Shown one piece after another: positions 1 through 7,348 of a DNA stretch of 35,934 nucleotides (the first letter of the stretch is position 1; each line of letters starts with the position of its first letter). The DNA is taken from NCBI GenBank assembly GCA_016192845.1, contig JACPTI010000064.1:73601-109534 (forward strand), given 5' to 3'. The translations under genes and the position numbers were made by a program. Source of the DNA: Acidobacteriota bacterium (GTDB lineage: Bacteria > Acidobacteriota > Vicinamibacteria > Vicinamibacterales > UBA2999). The notes under the pieces are model-generated. The model searched no databases, was not told the origin of the DNA, and was given only the letters and a program-made list of their open reading frames with translations.

Positions 1-1302
1 CCAGGTGAATGCGTACTCATCCGGGTCGAGGAGCCCTTTCTGCCGGGCCAGGTTCAGTCTGAGCTGTCCGAGCAGCCGGCTCGTGGCGTCCGGCTCCCCG
101 GCCGCGACGAGCAGGAGATCGCCGCTTCCCGCCCCGGCGGCCTCGAGCAGCTGCCGGACACCCTCGTCGCCGAGCGCCTTCATGATCGAGCTCGTGATCG
201 TGCCGTCGGCGGCGCGCCGCGCCCAGACGAGCCCGGCCGCGCCGAGCTGCTTCGCCTGCTCGACGATGCCGTCGACTTCACTGCGGGAGCAGCCGCCGGC
301 GTCCGTGACCACGAAGCCCCGCACGGTGCCGCCGCCCGCGACGATCTCGCGGAACACCCGGAACGTCGATTCGCGGAACGCCTCGCGGAGGTCCTGGATC
401 GGCATCCCGCACCGCAGGTCCGGCTTGTCGGAGCCGTACTTCGCGATCGCCTCCGCGTACGGCATGCGGGGAAACGGACCCGTGATCTCGCGCCCGACCA
501 CGCGGAACACCTCGCGCATGAGCGGCTCGATGACGCCGAAGATCGTCTCGGGGCGCGCGAACGACATCTCCACGTCCACCTGCGTGAACTCGGGCTGCCG
601 GTCGGCGCGCAGGTCCTCGTCGCGGAAGCAGCGGCAGATCTGCACGTAGCGGTCGACGCCGCCAATCATCAGGATCTGCTTGAAGAGCTGCGGCGACTGC
701 GGCAGCGCGTAGAACTCGCCGGGGTGCACGCGGCTCGGCACCAGATAGTCGCGCGCCCCTTCCGGCGTCGATTTCGTGAGGATCGGCGTCTCGATCTCCC
801 AGAAGCCGTTCGCGTCGAAGAACTGCCGGATCGCCGCGGTCACCTGGTGCCGCAGCCCGATGTTGGCCTGCAGCCGCGGGCGGCGCAGGTCGAGATACCG
901 GTACTTCAGCCGCACGTCTTCCGAGACCGGCGTCTCGTCGGCAATCGGGAACGGCGGCGTCTTCGCCTCGTTCAGCAGCGCCAGCCGCCGGACGACGACC
1001 TCGACGCCGCCCGTCGCCAGCTTCGGGTTGATCGTCTCGGGCGAGCGGCGCTGCACGCGCCCCTCGACGCCGATCACGTACTCGGACCGAAGGCGCTTCG
1101 CCTTCGCCATGAGCGCCTCATCGTCTTTGTCGAAGACGGCCTGCGTGATGCCGGCGCGGTCGCGGACGTCGATGAAGAGCAGGCCGCCCAGGTCGCGGAC
1201 CCGGTGCACCCAGCCGAGCAGCACCACGTCGGCCCCGACGTCCTCGAGGCGCAGCGCGCCGCACGTGTGGGTGCGCGTAAGGGTGCCGAGCGGCTCAGCC
1301 AC
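1..1302 (-). CDS. aspS: Aspartyl-tRNA synthetase, 3' end outside the window
   Basis: This class II synthetase charges tRNA-Asp with aspartate in the cytosol. 434 codons are visible against about 590 in bacterial AspRS, so the last quarter, including the catalytic motif 3 region, lies beyond base 1. The N-terminal OB-fold reads GWVHRVRDLGGLLFIDVRD, followed by the class II core with YRYLDLRRP, FRDEDLRADRQPEFTQ (motif 2) and the bacterial GAD insertion; the visible end is LLDPDEYAFTW. The residue after RD in the anticodon-binding loop is Leu, as in discriminating AspRS, whereas non-discriminating enzymes usually have His there; this is suggestive only. The start is a GTG at 1302-1300 that overlaps the last 8 bases of hisS, so translation is probably coupled. 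No other in-frame start precedes the conserved N-terminus. Confidence 0.95.
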   Translation of the reverse strand, partial: MAEPLGTLTRTHTCGALRLEDVGADVVLLGWVHRVRDLGGLLFIDVRDRAGITQAVFDKDDEALMAKAKRLRSEYVIGVEGRVQRRSPETINPKLATGGVEVVVRRLALLNEAKTPPFPIADETPVSEDVRLKYRYLDLRRPRLQANIGLRHQVTAAIRQFFDANGFWEIETPILTKSTPEGARDYLVPSRVHPGEFYALPQSPQLFKQILMIGGVDRYVQICRCFRDEDLRADRQPEFTQVDVEMSFARPETIFGVIEPLMREVFRVVGREITGPFPRMPYAEAIAKYGSDKPDLRCGMPIQDLREAFRESTFRVFREIVAGGGTVRGFVVTDAGGCSRSEVDGIVEQAKQLGAAGLVWARRAADGTITSSIMKALGDEGVRQLLEAAGAGSGDLLLVAAGEPDATSRLLGQLRLNLARQKGLLDPDEYAFTW

Positions 1303-2689
1303 GCTGCTGCAATGCCTCGCGGATCGCCGCGCCCGCCTCCGACTGCTCGTACGTCTGCTGCGTCCGGTCCGCCAGATTCTTGATTGTCACCCGGCCTGCC
1401 CTGATTTCGTCCTCGCCGAGAATCGCCACGAACGGAATCCCCCGCCCGTCAGCGTACTTGATCTGCTTGCCGATCCTGTCCGGATCCGGATAGACCATCA
1501 CCCGGAGGCCGGACTGCCGCAGCTGGTCGGCGATGCGCATCGCCGGGCCCGCGCCCGCGGCGTCGAAGGTGGCCACCATGACGTCGGCCGGCGAGGTGGC
1601 GAGCGAGGGCGGGAACATCCCGCGCTCGGTCATCACCACCAGGATCCGCTCCAAGCCGAGCGAGAAGCCGCACGCCGGGATCTGCTGGCCGGAGAACATC
1701 CCGATCAGGTTGTCGTAGCGTCCCCCGCCGCCGAGGCTCCCGATGCCATCGACGTTAAGCTCCATGATCGCGCCTGTGTAATACGAGAGGCCTCTTGCGA
1801 GGCTCCGGTCGAACGTGATACGACCCTTCGCTTTCGTCTGTTCAGCAAGCGTTACGATCTCTTTCAAGTTCGCAATGGCGGATTGGCCGTGCGGCACAGC
1901 GTCCAGTAAGCCCTTAAGAGCGTCCCGTACTACGGATGCCGGGGACGGTGCATACGCGTTCCGCAACCCCTCCATTGCCTTACTAATCGTTGCAGCGCTC
2001 GGCTGAGGAGGTGCAAACAGTTCCATTAACGCCTCGATCGCATCTCTGCTGCGGCCCCGAGCTTCCAGCTCCTTTTCAACTCCTTCGCGGCCCACCTTGT
2101 CGAGCTTGTCCAACGTCACAAGCGTCGCCATATGCTCGTTGGGTTTGACGCCCCGAGAGTCCAGCATTGCGGTGAGCAACTGCCGGTGGTTGAGGCGAAT
2201 GACGAAGTCGCTGAACCCCAGCTCCGTCATCGCATCGGCGACCGCGCCGCACAGTTCGGCCTCGACCACCGGCGACGTCGATCCGAGCGAGTCGACGTCG
2301 CACTGGTAGAACTCCCGGAACCGCCCGCGTCCCGGACGATCGGCCCGCCACACCGGCTGTATCTGGTACCGCTTGAACGGCCGCGGCAGCTTCGCCTGGT
2401 ACTGCGCGACGACGCGCGCGAGCGGCACCGTCAGGTCGTAGCGCAGCGCGAGGTCGGCCTGCCCCGTCGCCTCGTGCTCGCCGCGCCGCAGGATCTTGAA
2501 AATGAGCTTCTCCTCGTCGCCGTACTTGCCGAGGAGCGTCTCGAGATTCTCGGCCGCGGGCGTCTCGAGCGGCTCGAACCCGTAGCGCTCGTACACCCGC
2601 TTGATGATCCCGATCACGTACTCGCGGCGCCGCACGTCTTCCGGCAGGAAGTCGCGCATGCCGCTCGGCGGCGCAGTGCCTGCTGGCAT
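1295..2689 (-). CDS. hisS: Histidyl-tRNA synthetase
   Basis: Charges tRNA-His with histidine and ATP. The 464-residue product starts MPAGTAPPSGMRDFLPEDV; a longer upstream reading frame is only a shadow of the next gene. Class II motif 2 is seen around RYQIQPVWRADRPGRGRFREF. The two HisRS signatures are ARGLSYYTG and GGGRYDNLIGMF, and motif 3 is GFSLGLERI. The C-terminal anticodon-binding domain follows (DVMVATFD to the end). The ATG shares its A with the upstream TAA stop (TAATG), and the gene's own stop lies inside the start of aspS, so hisS and aspS form a tightly coupled pair. Length and motifs are normal. Confidence 0.97.
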   Translation of the reverse strand: MPAGTAPPSGMRDFLPEDVRRREYVIGIIKRVYERYGFEPLETPAAENLETLLGKYGDEEKLIFKILRRGEHEATGQADLALRYDLTVPLARVVAQYQAKLPRPFKRYQIQPVWRADRPGRGRFREFYQCDVDSLGSTSPVVEAELCGAVADAMTELGFSDFVIRLNHRQLLTAMLDSRGVKPNEHMATLVTLDKLDKVGREGVEKELEARGRSRDAIEALMELFAPPQPSAATISKAMEGLRNAYAPSPASVVRDALKGLLDAVPHGQSAIANLKEIVTLAEQTKAKGRITFDRSLARGLSYYTGAIMELNVDGIGSLGGGGRYDNLIGMFSGQQIPACGFSLGLERILVVMTERGMFPPSLATSPADVMVATFDAAGAGPAMRIADQLRQSGLRVMVYPDPDRIGKQIKYADGRGIPFVAILGEDEIRAGRVTIKNLADRTQQTYEQSEAGAAIREALQQRG

Positions 2690-3210
2690 TAGGCGGGGGT
2701 GTGCTCGGCCTGGAAGTCGAGGCGGTGGCGCACGTAGCGCTTCGCGTACGACTGGATGGACGCGGCCTCCTCGGGCGTGAGGGGGCGCCGCACCTTCGCG
2801 GGCATGCCCATCACCAGCGAGCCGGGCGGCACGACCATCCCTTCGAGCACGAGCGCGCCGGCGGCCACGATGGAGCCCGAGCCGATCCGGCAGCCGTTCA
2901 GCAGAATCGCGCCCATCCCGATGAGGCACCGATCTTCGATCGTGCAGCCGTGCACCACGGCGCCGTGTCCCACCGTGACCTCGCCGCCGACGAGCGTCGG
3001 GTGCGTGTCGCGCATGACGTGCACGAGCGCCAGGTCCTGAATGTTCGTGCGCGCGCCGATCCGGACGTAGCTGACGTCGCCGCGCACGACGACGTTCACC
3101 CAGATGCTGCTTTCGGCGCCGATATGGACGTCGCCGATGACCTGCGCGCTGGAGTCGACGAACGCCCTGGGATCGACGGTGGGAGAGATCGAGCGGAACG
3201 GGCGGAGCAT
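2689..3210 (-). CDS. Gamma-class carbonic anhydrase / YrdA family left-handed beta-helix protein
   Basis: A 173-residue hexapeptide-repeat protein of the gamma carbonic anhydrase (YrdA, PaaY, CaiE-like) family. The repeats run from about residue 14 to 135, with turns such as GDVHIGAESSIWVNVVVRG and IGSGSIVAAGALV. Candidate zinc ligands are His64 or His70 in LVHVMRDTH and His82 and His87 in GHGAVVHG. A short C-terminal helix (TPEEAASIQSYAKRYVRHR) is typical. Members bind a metal at trimer interfaces; many have weak or no measured anhydrase activity, so the substrate stays open. The gene lies 11 bp after dcd and overlaps hisS by one base. The start is chosen because ATG 3210 directly precedes the conserved LRPFRSISPTVDP; the longer frame upstream reads through dcd out of phase. 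Confidence 0.88.
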   Translation of the reverse strand: MLRPFRSISPTVDPRAFVDSSAQVIGDVHIGAESSIWVNVVVRGDVSYVRIGARTNIQDLALVHVMRDTHPTLVGGEVTVGHGAVVHGCTIEDRCLIGMGAILLNGCRIGSGSIVAAGALVLEGMVVPPGSLVMGMPAKVRRPLTPEEAASIQSYAKRYVRHRLDFQAEHTPA

Positions 3211-3221
3211 TCCCTCTAATT

Positions 3222-3779
3222 CTACAGCTTCGGCAGCGTCAGCCCCTGCTGGCACTGATACTTCCCCTGCTTGTCGGCGTAGGACACCTCGCACACCTCG
3301 TCGCTCTGGAAGAACAGCACCTGGGCGATCCCTTCGTTGGCGTAGACCTTGGCCGGGAGCGGCGTCGTGTTCGAGATCTCCAGCGTGACGTAGCCTTCCC
3401 ACTCGGGTTCGAACGGGGTGACGTTGACGATCAGGCCGCAGCGCGCGTAGGTCGACTTGCCGACGCAGACCGTGATCACGTCGCGCGGGATGCGGAAGTA
3501 CTCGAGCGTCCGCGACAGCGCAAACGAGTTGGGCGGGATGATGCAGACGTCCGCCTTCACGTCGACGAACGACCGGGGATCGAAGTTCTTCGGGTCGACG
3601 ACGGTGCTGTTGATGTTCGTGAACACCTTGAACTCGTCGGCGACGCGGATGTCGTAGCCGTAGGACGAGAGGCCGTACGACACGACGCCGGCACGCACCT
3701 GCCGGTCCTCGAAGGGCTCGATCATCCGGTGCTCGAGCGCCATCTTCTTGATCCACTTGTCGGCTTTGATGGAAGGCAT
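3222..3779 (-). CDS. dcd: dCTP deaminase
   Basis: A 185-residue member of the dUTPase/Dcd trimeric fold that deaminates dCTP to dUTP, feeding dTTP synthesis. Visible hallmarks are [17 protein letters not shown] near the N-terminus, the phosphate-binding [23 protein letters not shown] with the catalytic Glu in WEG, and a C-terminal tail rich in Gln ([14 protein letters not shown]) that closes over the nucleotide. Whether it is mono-functional or a bifunctional Dcd-Dut cannot be settled by eye. It lies between the DUF2905 gene and the gamma carbonic anhydrase on the same strand. The ATG at 3779 follows a short tandem repeat array, so its leader is repeat-derived. Confidence 0.95.
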   Translation of the reverse strand: MPSIKADKWIKKMALEHRMIEPFEDRQVRAGVVSYGLSSYGYDIRVADEFKVFTNINSTVVDPKNFDPRSFVDVKADVCIIPPNSFALSRTLEYFRIPRDVITVCVGKSTYARCGLIVNVTPFEPEWEGYVTLEISNTTPLPAKVYANEGIAQVLFFQSDEVCEVSYADKQGKYQCQQGLTLPKL

Positions 3780-3787
3780 GCTGTGGA

Positions 3788-3847
3788 GGCTCTTGGCTTT
3801 GGGCTTTGGGCTCTTGGCTTTGGGCTCTTGGCTTTGGGCTACGGGCT
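3788..3847. repeat. Short tandem array, GGCTTTGGGCTCTT units
   Basis: The 80 bp between DUF2905 and dcd consist almost wholly of alternating CTCTTGGCTTT and GGGCTTT words repeated about five times, ending with ACGGGCT. The array has no start or stop for a gene. It sits immediately upstream of the dcd start, inside what looks like one transcription unit. Confidence 0.85.
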
Positions 3848-3859
3848 ATCGAGTTCCGG

Positions 3860-4057
3860 CTAGCGCCTGCTCAGGAACATCAACAGCAGTGTGAGGAGAA
3901 TACTCGCAATTATGGAGGTGGTCAGCGGAAAGTAGAACGAAAAGTTCCCGCGCCGTACGGAAATGTCGCCAGGAAGCCGGCCGATCGGAACACCGAGGTT
4001 GACGAGCAGCCCGACCACCACCAGCACGAGGCCGAGAACAATGAGAATTCGACCCAT
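3860..4057 (-). CDS. DUF2905 family small membrane protein
   Basis: A 65-residue protein beginning MGRILIVLGLVLVVVGLLVN, with two predicted membrane helices (about residues 3-20 and 45-61) and the connecting segment IGRLPGDISVRRGNFSFYFP typical of DUF2905. The family function is unknown. The short start at 4057 is chosen because residues before it in the open frame are translated from the neighbouring tandem repeat. The gene lies between ndk and dcd on the same strand, separated from each by repeat arrays. Confidence 0.85.
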   Translation of the reverse strand: MGRILIVLGLVLVVVGLLVNLGVPIGRLPGDISVRRGNFSFYFPLTTSIIASILLTLLLMFLSRR

Positions 4058-4112
4058 AGCCCAAAGCCTGAAGCCCGCAGCCCGAAGCCCGCAGCCCGAA
4101 GCCCGCAGCCTA
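4058..4112. repeat. Short tandem array, CCCGAAGCCCGCAG units
   Basis: A run of about three and a half 14-bp CCCGAAGCCCGCAG units, with degenerate copies at both ends, fills the space between ndk and the DUF2905 gene. The ndk stop codon (TAG on the minus strand, 4112-4110) is the edge of the array. Confidence 0.85.
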
Positions 4113-4523
4113 CCGGATCTCCATGCCGCGGAAAAAATATCCCAGCTCGAACGCCGCCGTCTCGAGCGCATCGGACCCGTGCGTGGCGTTCCGCTCGATC
4201 GAGCTCCCGAACTCCCTGCGCAGCGTGCCCGCGTCGGCCTTCGCCGGATCGGTCGCGCCCATGAGCGCGCGCCACTTCCGGATCGCGTCCGGCGCCTCGA
4301 GGGCCATCAGCACGCACGGCCCCGACGACATGAAGTCCGTGAGGGTGCCGAAGAACGGGCGTTCGCGGTGAACCGCGTAGAATCCCTCCGCCTCCTTCTT
4401 CGTCAGGTGCTCGAGGCGCATCGCGCGGATCGTAAACCCTGCCTCCTCGATGCGCGCCACGATTCTACCGATGAGACGCTGCTCGACGGCGTCCGGTTTG
4501 ATGATGGCGAGCGTGCGTTCCAT
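4110..4523 (-). CDS. ndk: Nucleoside diphosphate kinase
   Basis: Transfers the gamma phosphate from ATP to nucleoside diphosphates through a phosphohistidine. The 137-residue product starts [13 protein letters not shown]. The catalytic His115 lies in NATHGSD (residues 112-118), and the nucleotide-binding elements [15 protein letters not shown] and [18 protein letters not shown] are intact. The frame is open upstream of 4523, but that part is encoded by tandem repeat words, so the conserved Met is taken as start. It follows sucD on the same strand, and succinyl-CoA synthetase is known to associate functionally with Ndk in some bacteria; here that is only context. Confidence 0.96.
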   Translation of the reverse strand: MERTLAIIKPDAVEQRLIGRIVARIEEAGFTIRAMRLEHLTKKEAEGFYAVHRERPFFGTLTDFMSSGPCVLMALEAPDAIRKWRALMGATDPAKADAGTLRREFGSSIERNATHGSDALETAAFELGYFFRGMEIR

Positions 4524-4529
4524 AAGAAT

Positions 4530-4594
4530 TTGGCGTTGGGCGTTGGGCTGTGGGCGTTGGGCTGTGGCTGAAGCCAAAAGCCCGAGGCCCTCAG
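4530..4594. repeat. Short tandem array with hairpin, GGCGTTGGGCTGTGG units
   Basis: Between sucD and ndk, words GGCGTTGG, GCGTTGGGCTGT and GGGCGTTGGGCTGT repeat, then GGGCTGTGGCT is partly mirrored by AGCCAAAAGCCC, allowing a hairpin. The right end runs into the sucD stop. The word family resembles, but does not match, the arrays at 3788 and 4058. Confidence 0.8.
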
Positions 4595-5460
4595 CCGAGT
4601 ACCTCGCGCATCTTCGCGCCCATGTCGGCCGGGCTCTTCACCACGTGGACGCCCGCCGCGCCGAGCGCGGCCATCTTCTCGGCGGCCGTGCCCTTGCCGC
4701 CGGCAATGATCGCGCCCGCGTGTCCCATGCGTCGCCCGGGCGGCGCCGTCTGGCCGGCGATGAAGCCGACCACCGGCTTCCCGAAGCCGCGCGTGATGAA
4801 CTCCGCCGCTTCTTCCTCGGCCGTGCCGCCGATCTCCCCGATCATGATCACGGCGTCGGTATCCGGGTCGTCGGCAAACAGGCGCAGCGCGTCGATGAAG
4901 CTGGTGCCGACGAGCGGGTCGCCGCCGATGCCGATGCACGTCGTCTGGCCCATGCCGAGGCGCGTCAGTTGATGGATCGCCTCATACGTGAGCGTGCCGC
5001 TTCTCGAGACGATGCCGATGCGCCCTTCGCGGCAGATGTGGCCGGGGATGATGCCGGCCTTCGCCTTCCCCGGCGAGATCACGCCCGGACAGTTCGGCCC
5101 GACCAGTCGCATCGACTTGCCTTCCATGAAGGTCAGCGCCTTGAGCATGTCCACGACCGGAATGCCTTCGGTGATGCAGACGGCCAGCGGGATGCCGGCG
5201 TCGGCGGCCTCCATGATGGCGTCGGCCGCAAAGGGCGGCGGCACGAAGATGACGGTAGCATTCGCCCCCGTCTCGCCCGTCGCGTCGTGCACGCTGTTGA
5301 AGACCGGCCATCCTTCGTGCACGGTCCCGCCCTTGCCCGGCGTGACGCCGCCGACCACCGTGGTGCCGTACGCCGCGGCCTGCTTCGCGTGAAACGTCCC
5401 TTCGCGGCCGGTCAGGCCCTGCACGATCAACCGGGTATTCTTGTCGAGCAGAACGGCCAC
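4591..5460 (-). CDS. sucD: Succinyl-CoA synthetase, alpha subunit
   Basis: With SucC it converts succinyl-CoA plus ADP or GDP and phosphate to succinate plus ATP or GTP in the TCA cycle. From GTG 5460 the product has 289 residues, beginning [18 protein letters not shown], a close match to family N-termini. A GTG four codons earlier (5472) would overlap sucC by 11 bases and is the alternative. The CoA-binding Rossmann domain (about 1-130) contains [10 protein letters not shown] and [13 protein letters not shown]. The phosphorylated active-site His247 sits in [18 protein letters not shown], equivalent to E. coli His246. The stop of sucC is one base upstream of the chosen start, so the subunits are translationally coupled. 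Confidence 0.97.
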   Translation of the reverse strand: MAVLLDKNTRLIVQGLTGREGTFHAKQAAAYGTTVVGGVTPGKGGTVHEGWPVFNSVHDATGETGANATVIFVPPPFAADAIMEAADAGIPLAVCITEGIPVVDMLKALTFMEGKSMRLVGPNCPGVISPGKAKAGIIPGHICREGRIGIVSRSGTLTYEAIHQLTRLGMGQTTCIGIGGDPLVGTSFIDALRLFADDPDTDAVIMIGEIGGTAEEEAAEFITRGFGKPVVGFIAGQTAPPGRRMGHAGAIIAGGKGTAAEKMAALGAAGVHVVKSPADMGAKMREVLG

Positions 5461-5461
5461 G

Positions 5462-6628
5462 TCAGCGTGCACCCGCGAGCGCCACGACCCTCTGCGCCGC
5501 CTCGCCCATCGAGTCGGCCGTCGTGAAGTTCAAGCCGCTCTCCCTCAGCATCCGCTTCCCTTCCTCGACGTTGGTCCCTTCCATCCGGATGACGATCGGC
5601 ACGGGGACGCCGAGCTCCCGGACCGCCGCGATAACGCCCTGCGCCAGCACGTCGCAGCGAAGAATGCCGCCGAAGATGTTGATCAGCACGGCGCGGACGT
5701 TCCTGTCGGACATCAGGATCTTGAACGCGCTCCGGATCTGCTCGGCGTTGGCGCCGCCGCCGACGTCGAGGAAGTTTGCCGGCTCGCCTCCCGCCAGCTT
5801 GATGATGTCCATCGTCGCCATGGCCAGGCCGGCGCCGTTCACCATACAGCCGATGTTGCCGTCGAGGCGGATGTAGTTGAGCGAGAACTTCGACGCCTCC
5901 ACCTCCAGCGGGTCCTCTTCGCCGAGATCACGGAGCTCGCGCAGATCGGGGTGGCGATAGAGCGCGTTGTCGTCGAAGCTGACCTTGGCATCGAGCGCGA
6001 GGAGATCGCCGCCCCTGGTCAGGATCAGCGGATTGATCTCGACGAGCGAGGCGTCGGTCTCGATGAACGCGCGGTAGACGGCGTCGAGCAGCTTGACGAG
6101 CTTCTGCGCCGGGCCGGCCTCGAGCTCCATGCCGAAGGCGAGCTTGCGCGCCTGGAACGGGACGATCCCGGTGCCGCGGTCCACGTACTCCTTGAGGATC
6201 TTGTGCGGCTCCTTCGCGGCCACCTCCTCGATGTCCATGCCGCCCGCGGCGCTCGCGATGACGACCGGACACGCCGCCGCGCGGTCGACGAGAACGCTCA
6301 GGTACAGCTCGCGGTCGATCTGCAGCCCTTCTTCGACGAGCACGCGGCTCACCGTGCGCCCCTCCGGGCCGGTCTGATGGGTGACGAGCGTCATCCCGAT
6401 CATCTGCTTCGCAATCCGCTCGGCTTCGTCGGGCGATTTCGCGAGCTTGACGCCGCCTCCCTTGCCGCGGCCGCCGGCGTGGATTTGCGCCTTCACGACC
6501 ACGACGCTGCCGCCGAGGCGGTGCGCCGCCTCCCCCGCTTCGGCCGCCGAGAACGCCACCTCGCCGCGCGGCACGGGCACACCGAAGCGCGCCAAGACCG
6601 ACTTTGCCTGGTACTCGTGGATTTTCAC
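5462..6628 (-). CDS. sucC: Succinyl-CoA synthetase, beta subunit
   Basis: The nucleotide-binding ATP-grasp subunit of succinyl-CoA synthetase, 388 residues as usual. It begins [20 protein letters not shown]. Recognisable parts are [16 protein letters not shown] (ATP-grasp), LVEINPLI (Mg/nucleotide binding), the C-terminal CoA-ligase domain with [29 protein letters not shown] and [11 protein letters not shown]. The start codon is GTG at 6628-6626 with no clear Shine-Dalgarno sequence. It is the first gene of the minus-strand run; a possible -10 (TAAGAT on the minus strand, 6676-6671) lies 43 bp upstream. Confidence 0.97.
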   Translation of the reverse strand: MKIHEYQAKSVLARFGVPVPRGEVAFSAAEAGEAAHRLGGSVVVVKAQIHAGGRGKGGGVKLAKSPDEAERIAKQMIGMTLVTHQTGPEGRTVSRVLVEEGLQIDRELYLSVLVDRAAACPVVIASAAGGMDIEEVAAKEPHKILKEYVDRGTGIVPFQARKLAFGMELEAGPAQKLVKLLDAVYRAFIETDASLVEINPLILTRGGDLLALDAKVSFDDNALYRHPDLRELRDLGEEDPLEVEASKFSLNYIRLDGNIGCMVNGAGLAMATMDIIKLAGGEPANFLDVGGGANAEQIRSAFKILMSDRNVRAVLINIFGGILRCDVLAQGVIAAVRELGVPVPIVIRMEGTNVEEGKRMLRESGLNFTTADSMGEAAQRVVALAGAR

Positions 6629-6695
6629 TGGAGAACGTCTGGGTTCGGAGTGTCGCGCCGCAAACGGCTTTCGATCTTACACGAGCGCGGGCAAC

Positions 6696-6719
6696 GGTGC
6701 GAGGGTGCGAGGGTGCGAA
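6696..6719. repeat. Three 8-bp GGTGCGAG units upstream of sucC
   Basis: Three consecutive copies of GGTGCGAG (the last one GGTGCGAA) lie in the 203-bp space between sucC and the secreted protein gene. The rest of that space, including GGGTCCCC twice near 6760-6780, holds no convincing gene. Confidence 0.7.
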
Positions 6720-6831
6720 GAGCGCGGCGCCCTCCGCACCGCGACGACGTACCTGGCGGGGTCCCCAACCAGGGTCCCCATCGCGCCCGCGCGAGGGGTG
6801 GCGTCGCGCGGACTTTGCGCGTTGGGGTGCC

Positions 6832-7215
6832 CTAGTAGCGAAACTGGTACCCGATGGACGAGTCCGACGGATACCACGCCATGATCGGCTTCGGCTGCCC
6901 CGCGGGCGCCTCACCGATCGACACGACCAGGCCCCGGCTGTCATGCGACCGCGCCACCGGAGTGGTGAACCCCATGAACAGCACCCGCCGTCCGTCACGG
7001 GTGGTCACACGGACGATGTTCGGGTGGGTGTCCTGGGGGCCCGCCTGGAACGTGTAGGAGCCCGGGCTGAGTACGACGCCCGGCAGCGCGACCGCCGCGC
7101 TGAAGGTGAGGTGGTTGGTGCGGGCGAGCGACGACCACGCGAGGGTGGACGAGGCCGCCAGCAAGACGACCACCGCGGCCGCACAGCCGGCTACGACGAA
7201 TCTGCGATTGACCAT
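6832..7215 (-). CDS. Small secreted protein of unknown function
   Basis: A 127-residue protein starting MVNRRFVVAG with a signal peptide: positive start, then CAAAVVVLLAASSTLAWSSLA, with cleavage likely around residue 28. The mature part contains VALPGVVLSPGSYTFQAG, VRVTTRDGRRVLFMGFT and a C-terminal GEAPAGQPKPIMAWYPSDSSIGYQFRY. This layout, a predicted beta-sandwich with LPAGxYTF and AWYP..S.GYxF motifs, resembles small exported proteins common in Acidobacteria whose function I do not know. ATG 7215 is preceded by AAGGAGGGAG at good spacing, which excludes the longer upstream frame. It is divergent from the kinase at 7349. Confidence 0.8.
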   Translation of the reverse strand: MVNRRFVVAGCAAAVVVLLAASSTLAWSSLARTNHLTFSAAVALPGVVLSPGSYTFQAGPQDTHPNIVRVTTRDGRRVLFMGFTTPVARSHDSRGLVVSIGEAPAGQPKPIMAWYPSDSSIGYQFRY

Positions 7216-7348
7216 CTGGCACTCCCTCCTTCTGTCGCTATCAACGCCGGAGGGGGGCCGAAGCGAACACCGCCGGGCCGGCCGGAAACGCGTATGATAT
7301 CGGCCGGCTCGCCACAGCAGAACGACCCCGGGTTGGAGAGGCTCGCGC

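Noticed and set aside
5441..6835. 464-residue plus-strand open frame over sucC
   Set aside because: Shadow of sucC, whose motifs are complete on the other strand.
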